A DNA stretch of 64,000 nucleotides, taken from assembly GCA_030765645.1 (NCBI GenBank), contig JAVCCE010000063.1, forward strand, positions 1 to 64,000, written 5' to 3'. This document shows positions 1 through 8,489 of this stretch, one piece after another. Source of the DNA: Candidatus Hinthialibacter antarcticus. Its GTDB lineage: Bacteria; Hinthialibacterota; Hinthialibacteria; Hinthialibacterales; Hinthialibacteraceae. The notes below the pieces were generated by a model, which saw nothing but the letters and a program-made list of their open reading frames with translations, searched no databases and was not told where the DNA came from. The first letter of the stretch is position 1, and each line of letters opens with the position of its first letter. Both the position numbers and the translations under genes were made by a program.

Positions 1-32
1 GAAGCGAGCAGAGTTGCACCCATGCCTGATAC
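1..32 (-). repeat. Dispersed palindromic repeat A, partial copy cut by the window edge
   Basis: Bases 1-27 are the reverse complement of the 5' arm of the 80-bp palindromic element seen complete at 10592, 13332 and 51630. This copy therefore lies in the opposite orientation, and the rest of it is outside the window. It sits about 110 bp upstream of the sulfatase start. Confidence 0.75.
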
Positions 33-139
33 AGCGAAAGATCAAGGATTTACGAAAAAGCGTCAAAAAAACGCAATTCAATTTGTGATAAAGTATCCAA
101 ATCCCGGAAGAACCAAAATTATACCGGTGAGGTGAATCA

Positions 140-1696
140 ATGAAATCCATATCGCGTAGAACCGCTCTCAAGCAAATGGCCGCCGCAGCCTCAGTCGGCG
201 CGTTGGGCGCAGCGGCGCCTTTGAACGCGCAGTGTAATGCCGAGCGTCCCAATGTGGTGTTCATCATGGGCGATGATATCGGTTTCTCAGACCTCGGCTG
301 TTATGGGGCTGAAATTCAAACGCCCAACCTCGACCGGCTCGCCAATCGCGGCGTACGTTTCACTCAGTTTTATAACATGGCCAAATGCAACCCAACCCGC
401 TCGTCATTATTCACCGGGTTATACCTGCCGCGCAAGAATGCAAACAATGCTCAACCATTTCCTCAGCAATTAAGAAATGCTGGCTATTACACTGCAATGT
501 GCGGCAAAGAACATTTCGACGATTGGGTTCCTGAGCGCTGCTATGCCGATCAATGTTTTGACGATCGCTTTATTTATGCCGTTGGTAATGAATATTTTAT
601 TCCACCCAGTGGAAAATTAGCCAAGCCGTTTCGCTTGAATGGAAAAGAACTGGCGACGGGCGAGATTTCTGTAAACAAAAAACCCTTCTACAAAACCGAT
701 GTGGTGACTGATTATGCGCTGCGCTTTTTAGATCGTTCGAAAGAACAAGACAAGCCCTTCTTTTTGTATCTTCCCTATAATGCAGCCCACTACCCGCTTC
801 AGGCGCGTGAGGAAGACATCGCAAAATATCGGGGCAAGTACAAAAAAGGCTGGGACGCCATCCGCCAACAGCGCTTTGAGAAGCAGAAACAGTTAGGCGT
901 GATTCCAGCCAACGCAACCTTGAGTCCGCCTGAAGACAACATTAACAAATATCGGGGCCCGTTTCGGAGAGACATCTATAAATACCGTCCGTGGGATACG
1001 CTTCCACAGCGTGAACAAGATGAACTCGATTTAGAGATGGCCGTCTTCGCCGCAATGGTAGATTGTCTCGACCAGAACATTGGCCGGGTGGCGCAGAAAT
1101 TAGATGAGATGGGCGCGCTGGAGAACACGCTCATTCTGTTTATGTCAGACAATGGTTCCTGCCCGTACGATAGCAACAAAAATTTCTCCATCCCGCCGGG
1201 TGGGGCTGATTCTTACCGCACGCTTAGCGCTGCGTGGGCGAATGTGGGCGACACGCCCTATCGCTTCTACAAACAGTACGGACACGAAGGCGGATCGCAC
1301 ACGCATTGCATCGCCCATTGGCCCGCGACCATACAACCGGGCTTTTGCCATGAACCCGCGCACCTCGTCGACATTTACCCGACGATGTTAGAACTCAGCG
1401 GCGCTGCGTATCCAACAGAAGCCGAAGGGAGCCCCACTCCAACCTTAGACGGCAGTTCGTTATTGCCTCTATTCAAACATCAAAGTCGCGAGACGCCTGA
1501 AATCATCATTTCGGGATTCACCGATAAATTCCGAATGGTGCGCGTTGGAGATTGGAAGATGGTCAAAGTTAACAAAGGCGACTGGGAACTCTATGACTTG
1601 AGCACTGATCCCACCGAGTTGAATGATTTGGCCAAGCAGCATCCAAAGCGTTTGCAGCGAATGGTGAAACAATATAACGATTGGCTGAAGAGTTAA
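140..1696 (+). CDS. Tat-exported sulfatase (arylsulfatase family)
   Basis: Predicted alkaline-phosphatase-fold sulfatase that would remove sulfate esters from sulfated glycans outside the cytoplasm. The N-terminus has a twin-arginine signal (SRRTALKQM, then an Ala-rich stretch ending near residue 30). Metal-binding Asp45-Asp46 lie in MGDDIGFSDLG. Cys83 in the C-N-P-T-R-S-S motif is the residue that a formylglycine-generating enzyme would oxidise. Later blocks MSDNGS and YGHEGGSHTH fit the family, and 518 residues is a normal length. GAGGTGA precedes the ATG by about 5 nt. The next gene starts 20 nt after the stop, so the two are probably one operon. No sulfatase-maturing enzyme is in the window. 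The family is certain; the substrate is unknown. Confidence 0.93.
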   Translation: MKSISRRTALKQMAAAASVGALGAAAPLNAQCNAERPNVVFIMGDDIGFSDLGCYGAEIQTPNLDRLANRGVRFTQFYNMAKCNPTRSSLFTGLYLPRKNANNAQPFPQQLRNAGYYTAMCGKEHFDDWVPERCYADQCFDDRFIYAVGNEYFIPPSGKLAKPFRLNGKELATGEISVNKKPFYKTDVVTDYALRFLDRSKEQDKPFFLYLPYNAAHYPLQAREEDIAKYRGKYKKGWDAIRQQRFEKQKQLGVIPANATLSPPEDNINKYRGPFRRDIYKYRPWDTLPQREQDELDLEMAVFAAMVDCLDQNIGRVAQKLDEMGALENTLILFMSDNGSCPYDSNKNFSIPPGGADSYRTLSAAWANVGDTPYRFYKQYGHEGGSHTHCIAHWPATIQPGFCHEPAHLVDIYPTMLELSGAAYPTEAEGSPTPTLDGSSLLPLFKHQSRETPEIIISGFTDKFRMVRVGDWKMVKVNKGDWELYDLSTDPTELNDLAKQHPKRLQRMVKQYNDWLKS

Positions 1697-1716
1697 CGAG
1701 TAGAGGGAGAAATTGA

Positions 1717-2679
1717 ATGCGTACGATGTTTGGATTGTTCTTCGGGATTTTTGTTGTCGTTTCTAGCGGGAGCGCTTCTGAATCAGCTGGCTTCAACAAC
1801 CTGATTCTTACAACGCCTGGCTTGGTTGCCTTTTGGGATTTTGATGAAGCGCCCGGCGAGGCGCGCGTCTCAAAAGGCGGCGCAGAAACGCATGTGCTGC
1901 AAGAAGTGAATGGCCCCATTGAGCGCGTCGAGGCGGGCCCGTTTTCTCGATACGCCGCGCATCTGAAAGGCGGCGAATGGTTTTATATCCCGTATGAAGA
2001 ACTCGGCGAACTCAACATCAATGGGCCTGAGGCTCAAGTCAGCATGATCGCTTTTGTTAAACTTCAGAAAGCCCTCAAAACCACCATCGCGGGAATCTGG
2101 TCAGAAGGGAAGGGCGCACATGACGATTCGGGTACGCGGCAGTACGCGCTCTTGCTGGATATGCCCGCCTACGGCGGAGCAGGCAATGTGACGCCTCATA
2201 TCTCCTCAGAAGGCGGCGTTACGCAACGAGCAGACGGCTCGAAGTTTCCCTGGTGCGTGGATTATGCAGTCAATACATCTAAAGTCGAAACGGACAAATG
2301 GATATCTGTCGGATTTACTTATGATGGCGAGTTTATCAAAGCATACTATAACGGCGTCTTTGAACCGCGCAAATTAAACCCAAAGGCAGACCGCCGCTCC
2401 GATCCCTATTTCACCACCGAAGGCCTCAATGGCGCAGATCGCGGCATGAACCCCTACTATCATGGCCGGGGCATTTTTCAATATGATCCAGATAAAAAAT
2501 ACGATCCGCCCAAAATGGCCCCGTCAGATTTCACGGTCGGCGCGCGCTACGCAGTCGGCAGTTTTACCAAAGAAGCCATGCAAGGAACCATCGGCGGATT
2601 GGCTGTTTTTCATCGCGCACTAAGCGATGAGGAGATGCGGGCGATTCACGCGTCGGCAAATCTCGAGCGCTTGAATTAG
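1717..2679 (+). CDS. Secreted LamG / concanavalin A-like lectin-glucanase protein
   Basis: Secreted protein of 320 residues with a Sec signal peptide (MRTMFGLFFGIFVVVSSGSA). It carries one large LamG-type jelly-roll domain: GLVAFWDFDE near residue 38 is the usual first strand, and FTVGARYAVGSF followed by GTIGGLAVFHRALSDEEM near the C-terminus is the usual closing block. Such domains bind carbohydrate or act as accessory modules of glycan-degrading enzymes. The gene follows the sulfatase by 20 nt with a GAGGGA ribosome site, so a joint role in handling a sulfated glycan is likely but inferred. No catalytic motif was seen. Confidence 0.82.
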   Translation: MRTMFGLFFGIFVVVSSGSASESAGFNNLILTTPGLVAFWDFDEAPGEARVSKGGAETHVLQEVNGPIERVEAGPFSRYAAHLKGGEWFYIPYEELGELNINGPEAQVSMIAFVKLQKALKTTIAGIWSEGKGAHDDSGTRQYALLLDMPAYGGAGNVTPHISSEGGVTQRADGSKFPWCVDYAVNTSKVETDKWISVGFTYDGEFIKAYYNGVFEPRKLNPKADRRSDPYFTTEGLNGADRGMNPYYHGRGIFQYDPDKKYDPPKMAPSDFTVGARYAVGSFTKEAMQGTIGGLAVFHRALSDEEMRAIHASANLERLN

Positions 2680-2785
2680 TACCTCTGCTCGGACGTTCGG
2701 TTTTCCTATTGCTTCACTCGGCTTGGTGGTCGATAATTTTTTATCTATCGCCGGGGTGAGGCATAAATTCAATCGAAAAAATTCA

Positions 2786-2814
2786 TAGACTTTTTGTTTA
2801 ATCTTTAGTAGAAT
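2786..2814 (+). promoter_or_regulatory. Possible sigma-70-type promoter upstream of the 2912 gene
   Basis: TAGACT (2786-2791), a 17-bp spacer, then TAGAAT (2809-2814) resemble -35 and -10 boxes. They lie about 100 bp upstream of the 2912 gene. This suggests that gene is transcribed apart from the sulfatase pair. The match is moderate and rests on sequence only. Confidence 0.4.
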
Positions 2815-2911
2815 TCTCAACTACTGCAACTTGCGTTTCGTCACCATAGATACCGTGTTATTTTTAATTCGTGTTTTTTGCTTCTTTTAATCTATTTGGG
2901 AGGATGTACAG

Positions 2912-4759
2912 ATGAGTTTGACAAAATATCTTGGTTATGTCGTTTTGGTCGTATCGGTGTTTTTAACGCCAGTTTCAGCGCAGTTTGGTGAATTTGACCA
3001 AGTGGCTGACTGGGGGCCGCTCGGTAGCGCAAAAGCAGAGGGTTCCGTTGAAGTGGATGGAACCGGCGCAAGCGCGACTTATTCACTCATTGGAAACGGC
3101 AACGACATTTGGAACACCGAAGACGAAGGCCTGTTCGTCTACAAGGAACTTGATGGCAGTTGGATGTTGCAAGCCAGCGTTGCCTGGAACGATCCCGGCC
3201 CGGACGCCAATTCTAAATTAGGCGTCATGATTCGCGAAAATCCCGAAAGTTCAACTTCACGCTACTATTGGATTGAAGTGCGCGGCAGCGGCTTTGGCGA
3301 TGAGACGCATGCGCAGTTCCGTCCGATCGAAGGCAGCAACGCCCAAGACTCGACCGTTTTTGAAGACGTGAACACCTTTACGCAACTCGCAGCCAATGGC
3401 GACTTTTTGTGGCTTCGCGTCATCCGGTTTTCGTCAACGAATCGCTTTGTTGCGCAGTGGTCGCGCGATGGTGAAGAATGGACGAGCGGTCATAGTTTTC
3501 AGTTTAATGACTGGGGAGACAGTGCGGGCTTTGGTTTGGCGATTACCAGCCATACCGATGACGACTTTCTCGCTTGGGGCGAAGCAACGGATGTGAAACT
3601 CACTCAAATTCCATTCGAAGCCAATCGGACCATTGGCGCAGAAGATTTTCGTCCTGGAACTCCTCTAACAGGCGTCGAAGTGAAAGTGGATGTGGCGGCG
3701 GGCGTAACGCCGAACGTCTCCGTCACAGAAACCCCACCGCCTGGTTGGGAAGTGACGAACATCCAAGCCAGCGCGGGCAATGCGGATATCTCCGGCGGGA
3801 ACATCGTATGGACGATTAGCGGCGCCAGCGGAAACCCCACATTGACCTATGACGTTACTCCTCCTGCTGATGCCTCCTCAGGCGAATGGGGCGGTTCATT
3901 TTCAGGCGGTGAGATCGAATTCTCAATCCCAACGAATATTCTAACTAGTTCCGATAAAATTTCGGTGTATTTCATTGGCGATTCAAACACGGATGCACAA
4001 CGAAACACGATATACATGGATCTTTTAGGCGCCGGTCTTACGATGTTGGATTCAGGCGGCAACGAAATTGTTGTGCCGGGATTGAACTACCAGGCGGAAT
4101 ACATCAGCCATGATATTGATGACCCTGCGGTCGCCGCGAATTTCGATTTAATCATTGCCCATGAGTCGGTCAGTTCAAACGCAGTGGCGCGATACATTGA
4201 CCTTCCCGTTCCATATCTCGCAATCGAACAAATATTCTATTCAGGACGCGCCGACCGCGAAGCCAGTTTGTGGTTTGGCCCTCAAAGCGCAGTCAGTATC
4301 TCTAATGATTTTGAGTTCGCAGTCGAAGACAATACCCATCCCATAACAGATATCTATGAAGCGGATGATTTGATCCCCGTCACAACCAACGCCGCAGGTC
4401 AAATTGGCGGAATTAACTTTGACGCGTTAGCGCCCGTCGCAACGCCTTTAATGTTGAGCGCCGATTTTGCCCGCGTTACTTTGGCTGTAGCAGAAGCGGG
4501 CGGAACGGGGCTGGTGGGTGACGCCGGATTGACGCCGCCGCCGGGGTCTGATCCATTACCCGCTCGCCGCGCTATGTTGGGAATGCACGAAGGCGTCCAG
4601 GCGTTTGATTTAGGTATCGCAGGCGGCCTCGATAATATTGCTTTGACGCAAGAGGGCGCTATTCTCTTCCAACGCGTTGTTCAATGGATGGTCGGTCTCG
4701 ATCCGACCGCTGATGGAACCGAAGCAGGCGTCCCTGTCAAAGACTGGGCGCTGTATTAA
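2912..4759 (+). CDS. Multidomain secreted protein with C-terminal VKDWALY tag
   Basis: Secreted protein of 615 residues. A signal peptide (MSLTKYLGYVVLVVSVFLTPVSA) leads to a DUF1349-like beta-sandwich over about residues 25-225 (DWGPLGSAKAEGSV, then LGVMIRENPESSTSRYYWIEVRG). Next come a short adhesion-type beta domain (about 240-345, with PPPGWEVTNIQAS) and an alpha/beta domain (about 350-600) opening with KISVYFIGDSNTDAQ, which resembles ThuA or amidotransferase-like folds. The protein ends V-K-D-W-A-L-Y, the C-terminal tag shared with three other secreted proteins here. GGGAGGATG lies just upstream of the ATG. A strong terminator follows. No catalytic residues could be assigned; a role in extracellular glycan handling is inferred from context. 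Confidence 0.75.
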   Translation: MSLTKYLGYVVLVVSVFLTPVSAQFGEFDQVADWGPLGSAKAEGSVEVDGTGASATYSLIGNGNDIWNTEDEGLFVYKELDGSWMLQASVAWNDPGPDANSKLGVMIRENPESSTSRYYWIEVRGSGFGDETHAQFRPIEGSNAQDSTVFEDVNTFTQLAANGDFLWLRVIRFSSTNRFVAQWSRDGEEWTSGHSFQFNDWGDSAGFGLAITSHTDDDFLAWGEATDVKLTQIPFEANRTIGAEDFRPGTPLTGVEVKVDVAAGVTPNVSVTETPPPGWEVTNIQASAGNADISGGNIVWTISGASGNPTLTYDVTPPADASSGEWGGSFSGGEIEFSIPTNILTSSDKISVYFIGDSNTDAQRNTIYMDLLGAGLTMLDSGGNEIVVPGLNYQAEYISHDIDDPAVAANFDLIIAHESVSSNAVARYIDLPVPYLAIEQIFYSGRADREASLWFGPQSAVSISNDFEFAVEDNTHPITDIYEADDLIPVTTNAAGQIGGINFDALAPVATPLMLSADFARVTLAVAEAGGTGLVGDAGLTPPPGSDPLPARRAMLGMHEGVQAFDLGIAGGLDNIALTQEGAILFQRVVQWMVGLDPTADGTEAGVPVKDWALY

Positions 4760-4780
4760 TTGAATAGAAACATGATTGAG

Positions 4781-4813
4781 AACGAGCGGGGCAATTTCGC
4801 CCCGCTCGTTTTT
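4781..4813. terminator. Rho-independent terminator between convergent genes
   Basis: A perfect 12-bp GC-rich stem (AACGAGCGGGGC pairing with GCCCCGCTCGTT) is followed by T's on the plus strand. It sits between the plus-strand 2912 gene and the convergent minus-strand response regulator, and may serve both. Confidence 0.9.
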
Positions 4814-4901
4814 GATTACGGTCGGATGTGTTTTTTATAGTTTTCGTGGCTCGGCGGGAGCCTCGCCCTCCCCCAAAACACTAGCGAAATCAAAGAATCA
4901 C

Positions 4902-6344
4902 TTAGTCGTCCGCCCCGGAGTCAAGCGGAATCTGATGTTCTTTCATCTTGCGGTAGAGGGTGCGCGTACTGTAACCCAGTATGACGGCGGCGGCTTCTTT
5001 GTCGCCCTTGGTCATCTCGATGGTTTTACGAATCACCACGCCTTCTGACTGCACCACCGAGTACCCCAGCGGAATGGTGATGCGTCCCGCAGAGGTTGTG
5101 GATTCTTCTTCGGGCGCACTGGCGTTGCGAATCAGTTCCGGCAGGTCGTCGATCAAAACGCGGTCGCCTTTGGCGAGAATCACGCCGTGTTCGATGACGT
5201 TTTCCAACTCGCGTACATTGCCCGGCCATGAATAGGCCCCCAACGCTTTGTGTGCATTGACGCCCAGGCCGATGACGTCCTTGCTGTTTTTCCGGGCGTA
5301 TTTTTCGATGAAGTGTTGGGCCAGGCGGGGGATATCGCCTATGCGTTCGCGCAGCGGCGGCAGTTTCAAATTAAACACGTTGATGCGGTAATAGAGGTCT
5401 TCACGAAATTTGGTGTTTTTCACTTCATCCATAAGTTCGCGGTTGGTGGCGGCGATGACGCGCACATCAATCTGGATGGACTTGCCGCTGCCGACCCGTT
5501 CAAAGATGCTCTCTTGTAAAACGCGCAAGAGTTTGACTTGCGCCGATGGACTCATCTCGCCAATTTCATCAAGAAAGATGGTGCCGCCGTCCGCCATTTC
5601 AAAGCGCCCAACCTGGTCTTTATACGCCCCGGTGAATGAACCTTTGTTGTGTCCAAAGAGTTCCGATTCGAGTAGGGTCTCGGGCAGGGCGCCGCAATTG
5701 ACTTTGACCATAGGTTTGTCAGCGCGGTTGCTTAACGCATGGATCGCATTCGCGATCATCTCTTTGCCGGTCCCGGTTTCGCCGGTGATTAACACGGTCG
5801 CGGTACTGGGGGCGATCTGTTCGATTTGGGTAATCACGTTTCGCATCGCCTGGCTTTTGCCGACGATGATATTTTGTGGTTCCAAGCCTTTGAGTTTGTC
5901 TTTCAGTTCTTGAACTTCCAATACCATTTCGTGTGAAGCCAGCGCCTTTTCGACGAAGATTTGTAACTCATGCAGGCGCACCGGCTTGGTGAGGTAATGA
6001 AACGCGCCTGCTTTCATGGCTTCGACGGCGTTGTCGACGGACGCAAACCCCGTCATCAAGATAATGGGAATATTAGGATCGTAGGATTTGATGCTGCGCA
6101 CCAGGCTGATGCCGTCGATGCCCGGCATGACCAAGTCAGTCAACACCAGGTCGTAGCGGTTTTCATGCACCATGCTCAAGCCCTGCTCCGGGGTCAGGGC
6201 GGATTCACAGTCATGCCCCTGGCTTCGCAAGGCGCGAGTTAGTGTTTTCGCCATGGTTTCATCATCATCAACGACGAGTATGCGGGCTTTACGCTTTTGG
6301 GGGGCGTCCTGGATTGTTGCGTCTTGTTCTTCTGAATTATTCAT
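4902..6344 (-). CDS. Sigma-54-dependent response regulator (NtrC/AtoC type)
   Basis: Transcription activator of 480 residues, partner of the kinase encoded just upstream. The receiver domain (about 20-135) has the acidic pocket in VVDDDE and phospho-acceptor Asp70 in LTDLVMPG. The AAA+ domain has Walker A GETGTGKE (188-195), the sigma-54 contact loop as GSFTGA (235-240, a known variant of GAFTGA) and Walker B TIFLDEIGE. A Fis-type helix-turn-helix closes the protein (AAAVILGYSTRTLYRKM). The start at 6344 is chosen because its ATG overlaps the kinase stop in ATGAATAA, an 8-nt overlap typical of coupled two-component genes; a longer frame to 6410 only reads into the kinase gene. Its targets need sigma-54 promoters; none was recognised nearby. 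Confidence 0.92.
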   Translation of the reverse strand: MNNSEEQDATIQDAPQKRKARILVVDDDETMAKTLTRALRSQGHDCESALTPEQGLSMVHENRYDLVLTDLVMPGIDGISLVRSIKSYDPNIPIILMTGFASVDNAVEAMKAGAFHYLTKPVRLHELQIFVEKALASHEMVLEVQELKDKLKGLEPQNIIVGKSQAMRNVITQIEQIAPSTATVLITGETGTGKEMIANAIHALSNRADKPMVKVNCGALPETLLESELFGHNKGSFTGAYKDQVGRFEMADGGTIFLDEIGEMSPSAQVKLLRVLQESIFERVGSGKSIQIDVRVIAATNRELMDEVKNTKFREDLYYRINVFNLKLPPLRERIGDIPRLAQHFIEKYARKNSKDVIGLGVNAHKALGAYSWPGNVRELENVIEHGVILAKGDRVLIDDLPELIRNASAPEEESTTSAGRITIPLGYSVVQSEGVVIRKTIEMTKGDKEAAAVILGYSTRTLYRKMKEHQIPLDSGADD

Positions 6345-7998
6345 GGGCGCTTTGGATGTTTTCGTGGTTTGGAATCGGTAACTGTATGATAATGGACGTG
6401 CCTCGTCCAAGTTCGCTTTTTACTTGAATCTCGCCGCCATGAGCGACAGCGATTTCGCGGGCCAGATATAGCCCCAGTCCGGTACCGCCGGGGCGGCCGG
6501 TTTCGAAGGCGTTAAAGACTTTATCAATCATCTCTTTGGAAATGCCTTTGCCCGTGTCTTGTACTTCAATGACCGCTTGGTTGTCAACTTGTTCGGCTTT
6601 TATCGTAATGGTTCCGCCGTCGCTTAATGCATAGGCGGAGTTCTCAAACAAATTTAATAGCAGACGGCGGAAATGGTCGGTGTCGATTTCAACGTCAATT
6701 GCGTTGACGGCTGGGACGAATTGATAATGGATGTTGTCCCGGCGGATTCGTGTTTGGATTTCTTCATAAATATCTTGTAAAAAACGGTTTAACGGGGTGA
6801 GGGCGCGCTTGGGTTTTTGGATGCGCGATAAAACCAGGTAGTGGTTGACGATCTCGTTCATGCGGTCGACTTCTTTTTGCAAGTCGCTCAGCATGTCGAA
6901 CAGTTCGGCTTGAATCGGTTCGCGAGTGACGGTGTTTTCCGCGTCGAGACACTGCTGGACGCGGTCGCCGATCATGTCAGCGGTCAACGCCATCACGCCC
7001 AGCGGGGTGCGGATCTCATGCGCGACGCCCGCCGTGATTTTCGTCATGGCATGAATTTGTTCCATATTTTTGAGTTTGTTCGCGAGTTGGCGAATCTCGG
7101 TGGTGTCGCGCAAAATGAGCGTGGCGCCGATGACGTTGCCGCGTTCGTTTCTCAATTGCGTCAGGCTGGCGTCTGCGGTAATCGGTTTGCCGCTTTTTGT
7201 GTTCCACTCGGTGGCGTAAAGCGTGCAGGCCCCGTGAGCGGCTGCCTCTTTGCGAATCTGGTCAAATTGTTTGGGATCGCAAATCAGGTCCCGTAGCGAC
7301 TTATCGACGATTTCTAACGTCCGAAACCCGAACATGCGTTGTGCGCCCTGGCTCCAAGTCGAGATGCGGCCATGTTCGTCGAGGCCGACAATTGCGTCTG
7401 ATGCTTCTGACATGATGGACGTCAGCAGGCGGTCTTCCATCCACAGTTTTTGTTCGAGTTTGAGCCGGGCGTCTACCAACTCGCGCGAATAGCGTTCGAT
7501 GTAGGTTTCCATCGCCAATTGCATATCGAGATGAAACACTTTCATCAGCGCCAGTTCAGCCGCTTCAATGCGCTTTGCGTCGTCTTTGAGTTCGGCGCGG
7601 AGGATGGGGAATATAATTTCGCAATATAGGCTATACGCGCCAATGTACCAGCGCGGCTGTAGGCCGATGCGTTCATGAGTTTGGCCAATGCTGCGGCGTT
7701 TGCTGATATAGACGTCGTCGAATTTCGCCTCAAGAATCTCACAAAAATAATGATACTGGGCCGTCTTTAAGCGATTGACGGTTTCAGCGTCGGGGAAAAA
7801 CTGATGGGCCATGCCGGATGAGACAATGGCGTCGTAAAAGCGATCAATAATCTCGTTCAAATGGGGGCGTAATAGCGGAGCGATCTCGAGAATGACGTTA
7901 ATCTCATTCTCTGTGAGGTTTAAATAATTCTGCATGTAGTCGAAGTGCGTCGACTTGCCGGAAAACTGAGTTTTCTCGGTTGCAGACTGTGGCTTCAT
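6337..7998 (-). CDS. Globin-coupled sensor histidine kinase (protoglobin-PAS-HisKA-HATPase)
   Basis: Predicted soluble gas or redox sensor kinase of 553 residues with no membrane segments. Residues about 20-170 form a protoglobin/globin-sensor domain: the block IGQTHERIGLQPRWYIGAY holds the expected proximal haem histidine (His108). A linker helix and a PAS domain follow (about 190-300). The HisKA box GVAHEIRTPLG has phospho-acceptor His near 327, and an HATPase domain follows (LLLNLFENS as N box, DTGKGIS, GGTGLGLYLARE). The family usually senses oxygen or other diatomic gases. ATG at 7998 is preferred over TTG at 8007 because of AGGAT about 10 nt upstream. It is read first in the operon and overlaps the sigma-54 regulator. 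Confidence 0.9.
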   Translation of the reverse strand: MKPQSATEKTQFSGKSTHFDYMQNYLNLTENEINVILEIAPLLRPHLNEIIDRFYDAIVSSGMAHQFFPDAETVNRLKTAQYHYFCEILEAKFDDVYISKRRSIGQTHERIGLQPRWYIGAYSLYCEIIFPILRAELKDDAKRIEAAELALMKVFHLDMQLAMETYIERYSRELVDARLKLEQKLWMEDRLLTSIMSEASDAIVGLDEHGRISTWSQGAQRMFGFRTLEIVDKSLRDLICDPKQFDQIRKEAAAHGACTLYATEWNTKSGKPITADASLTQLRNERGNVIGATLILRDTTEIRQLANKLKNMEQIHAMTKITAGVAHEIRTPLGVMALTADMIGDRVQQCLDAENTVTREPIQAELFDMLSDLQKEVDRMNEIVNHYLVLSRIQKPKRALTPLNRFLQDIYEEIQTRIRRDNIHYQFVPAVNAIDVEIDTDHFRRLLLNLFENSAYALSDGGTITIKAEQVDNQAVIEVQDTGKGISKEMIDKVFNAFETGRPGGTGLGLYLAREIAVAHGGEIQVKSELGRGTSIIIQLPIPNHENIQSAHE

Positions 7999-8304
7999 CA
8001 GGTGCAATCCTAAAATAGGTGGAACGATTGATTTCGAAGATGCAACGCCGAGAGAGGTGATGGGCTGTATTATTGGTTAAAAACGGGGCGTTTCATAGGG
8101 CGGCGCTGAAAATGAATGCTTCGATTGACAAAAGTGACAATCTTGTAATTCATTAAATATCAATATATTAGGTTTGTTTCAATAAGATTGATATTAGGCG
8201 AAGCGAAGGCGGGGTTATCTGAAAAGGGCGCAAGAATCTCTGTGAATACCCTGAAATAGAAAATAATTTAATTTTACTAAATTTATATTTTTTGTCAGAT
8301 TGGG
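7999..8304. other. Non-coding leader and spacer upstream of the kinase operon
   Basis: No credible gene was found. The part nearest the kinase (7999-8100) is the probable 5' leader of the minus-strand operon. From about 8100 the sequence turns AT-rich (for example 8150-8200 and 8255-8300). No clear -24/-12 element was found in either direction. Confidence 0.5.
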
Positions 8305-8332
8305 GTTGCAAAAAATGGAATTCTGGTATAAA
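8305..8332 (+). promoter_or_regulatory. Probable promoter of the structured RNA at 8339
   Basis: GTTGCA (8305-8310) and TATAAA (8327-8332) are spaced 16 bp apart. The predicted start of transcription, 6-7 nt downstream, falls at about 8339, exactly where the outer stem of the RNA structure begins (GGCAAGACAGG). This coincidence is the main support. Confidence 0.5.
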
Positions 8333-8338
8333 AATAAA

Positions 8339-8444
8339 GGCAAGACAGGGATCACTGTTGAAGAAGCGGTTTCATCCAACTCTCGTAAGGGCCTACCTTG
8401 CGGGAGTTTTTTAATGGACAAACCATTCAGATCCTGTCTTGCCT
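8339..8444 (+). ncRNA. Candidate structured small RNA or leader RNA
   Basis: The two ends pair: AGGCAAGACAGGgATC (8338-8353) with GATCCTGTCTTGCCT (8430-8444), leaving one bulged G. Inside are two hairpins. One has a 14-bp stem with two G-U pairs (8378-8408) followed by six T's. A small one pairs AATGG with CCATT (8413-8427). Together they form a multibranch junction of about 106 nt. A promoter-like element ends 6 nt upstream. The inner hairpin plus T-run has the form of an intrinsic terminator, so the RNA could be a leader that switches between termination and the closed junction. No protein gene follows on this strand; the simple-sequence tract does. It matches no RNA family I recognise (not SRP, 6S, tmRNA or RNase P). 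Confidence 0.5.
8378..8412 (+). terminator. Intrinsic terminator inside the candidate RNA
   Basis: AACTCTCGTAAGG pairs with the downstream ACCTTGCGGGAGTT arm across a short loop (two G-U wobbles), with TTTTTT at 8407-8412. It lies between the two arms of the larger outer stem, so transcription ending here would prevent that stem from closing. Confidence 0.55.
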
Positions 8445-8489
8445 CACTTGAAAACGATTCCTGACTCCAAAACTTTCGTTCCGCCGAGC

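Noticed and set aside
8339-8444. Retron, 6S, SRP or tmRNA identity for the structured RNA
   Set aside because: No reverse transcriptase nearby; the SRP GGAAGG-loop, the 6S long bubble and tmRNA tRNA-like ends are absent.
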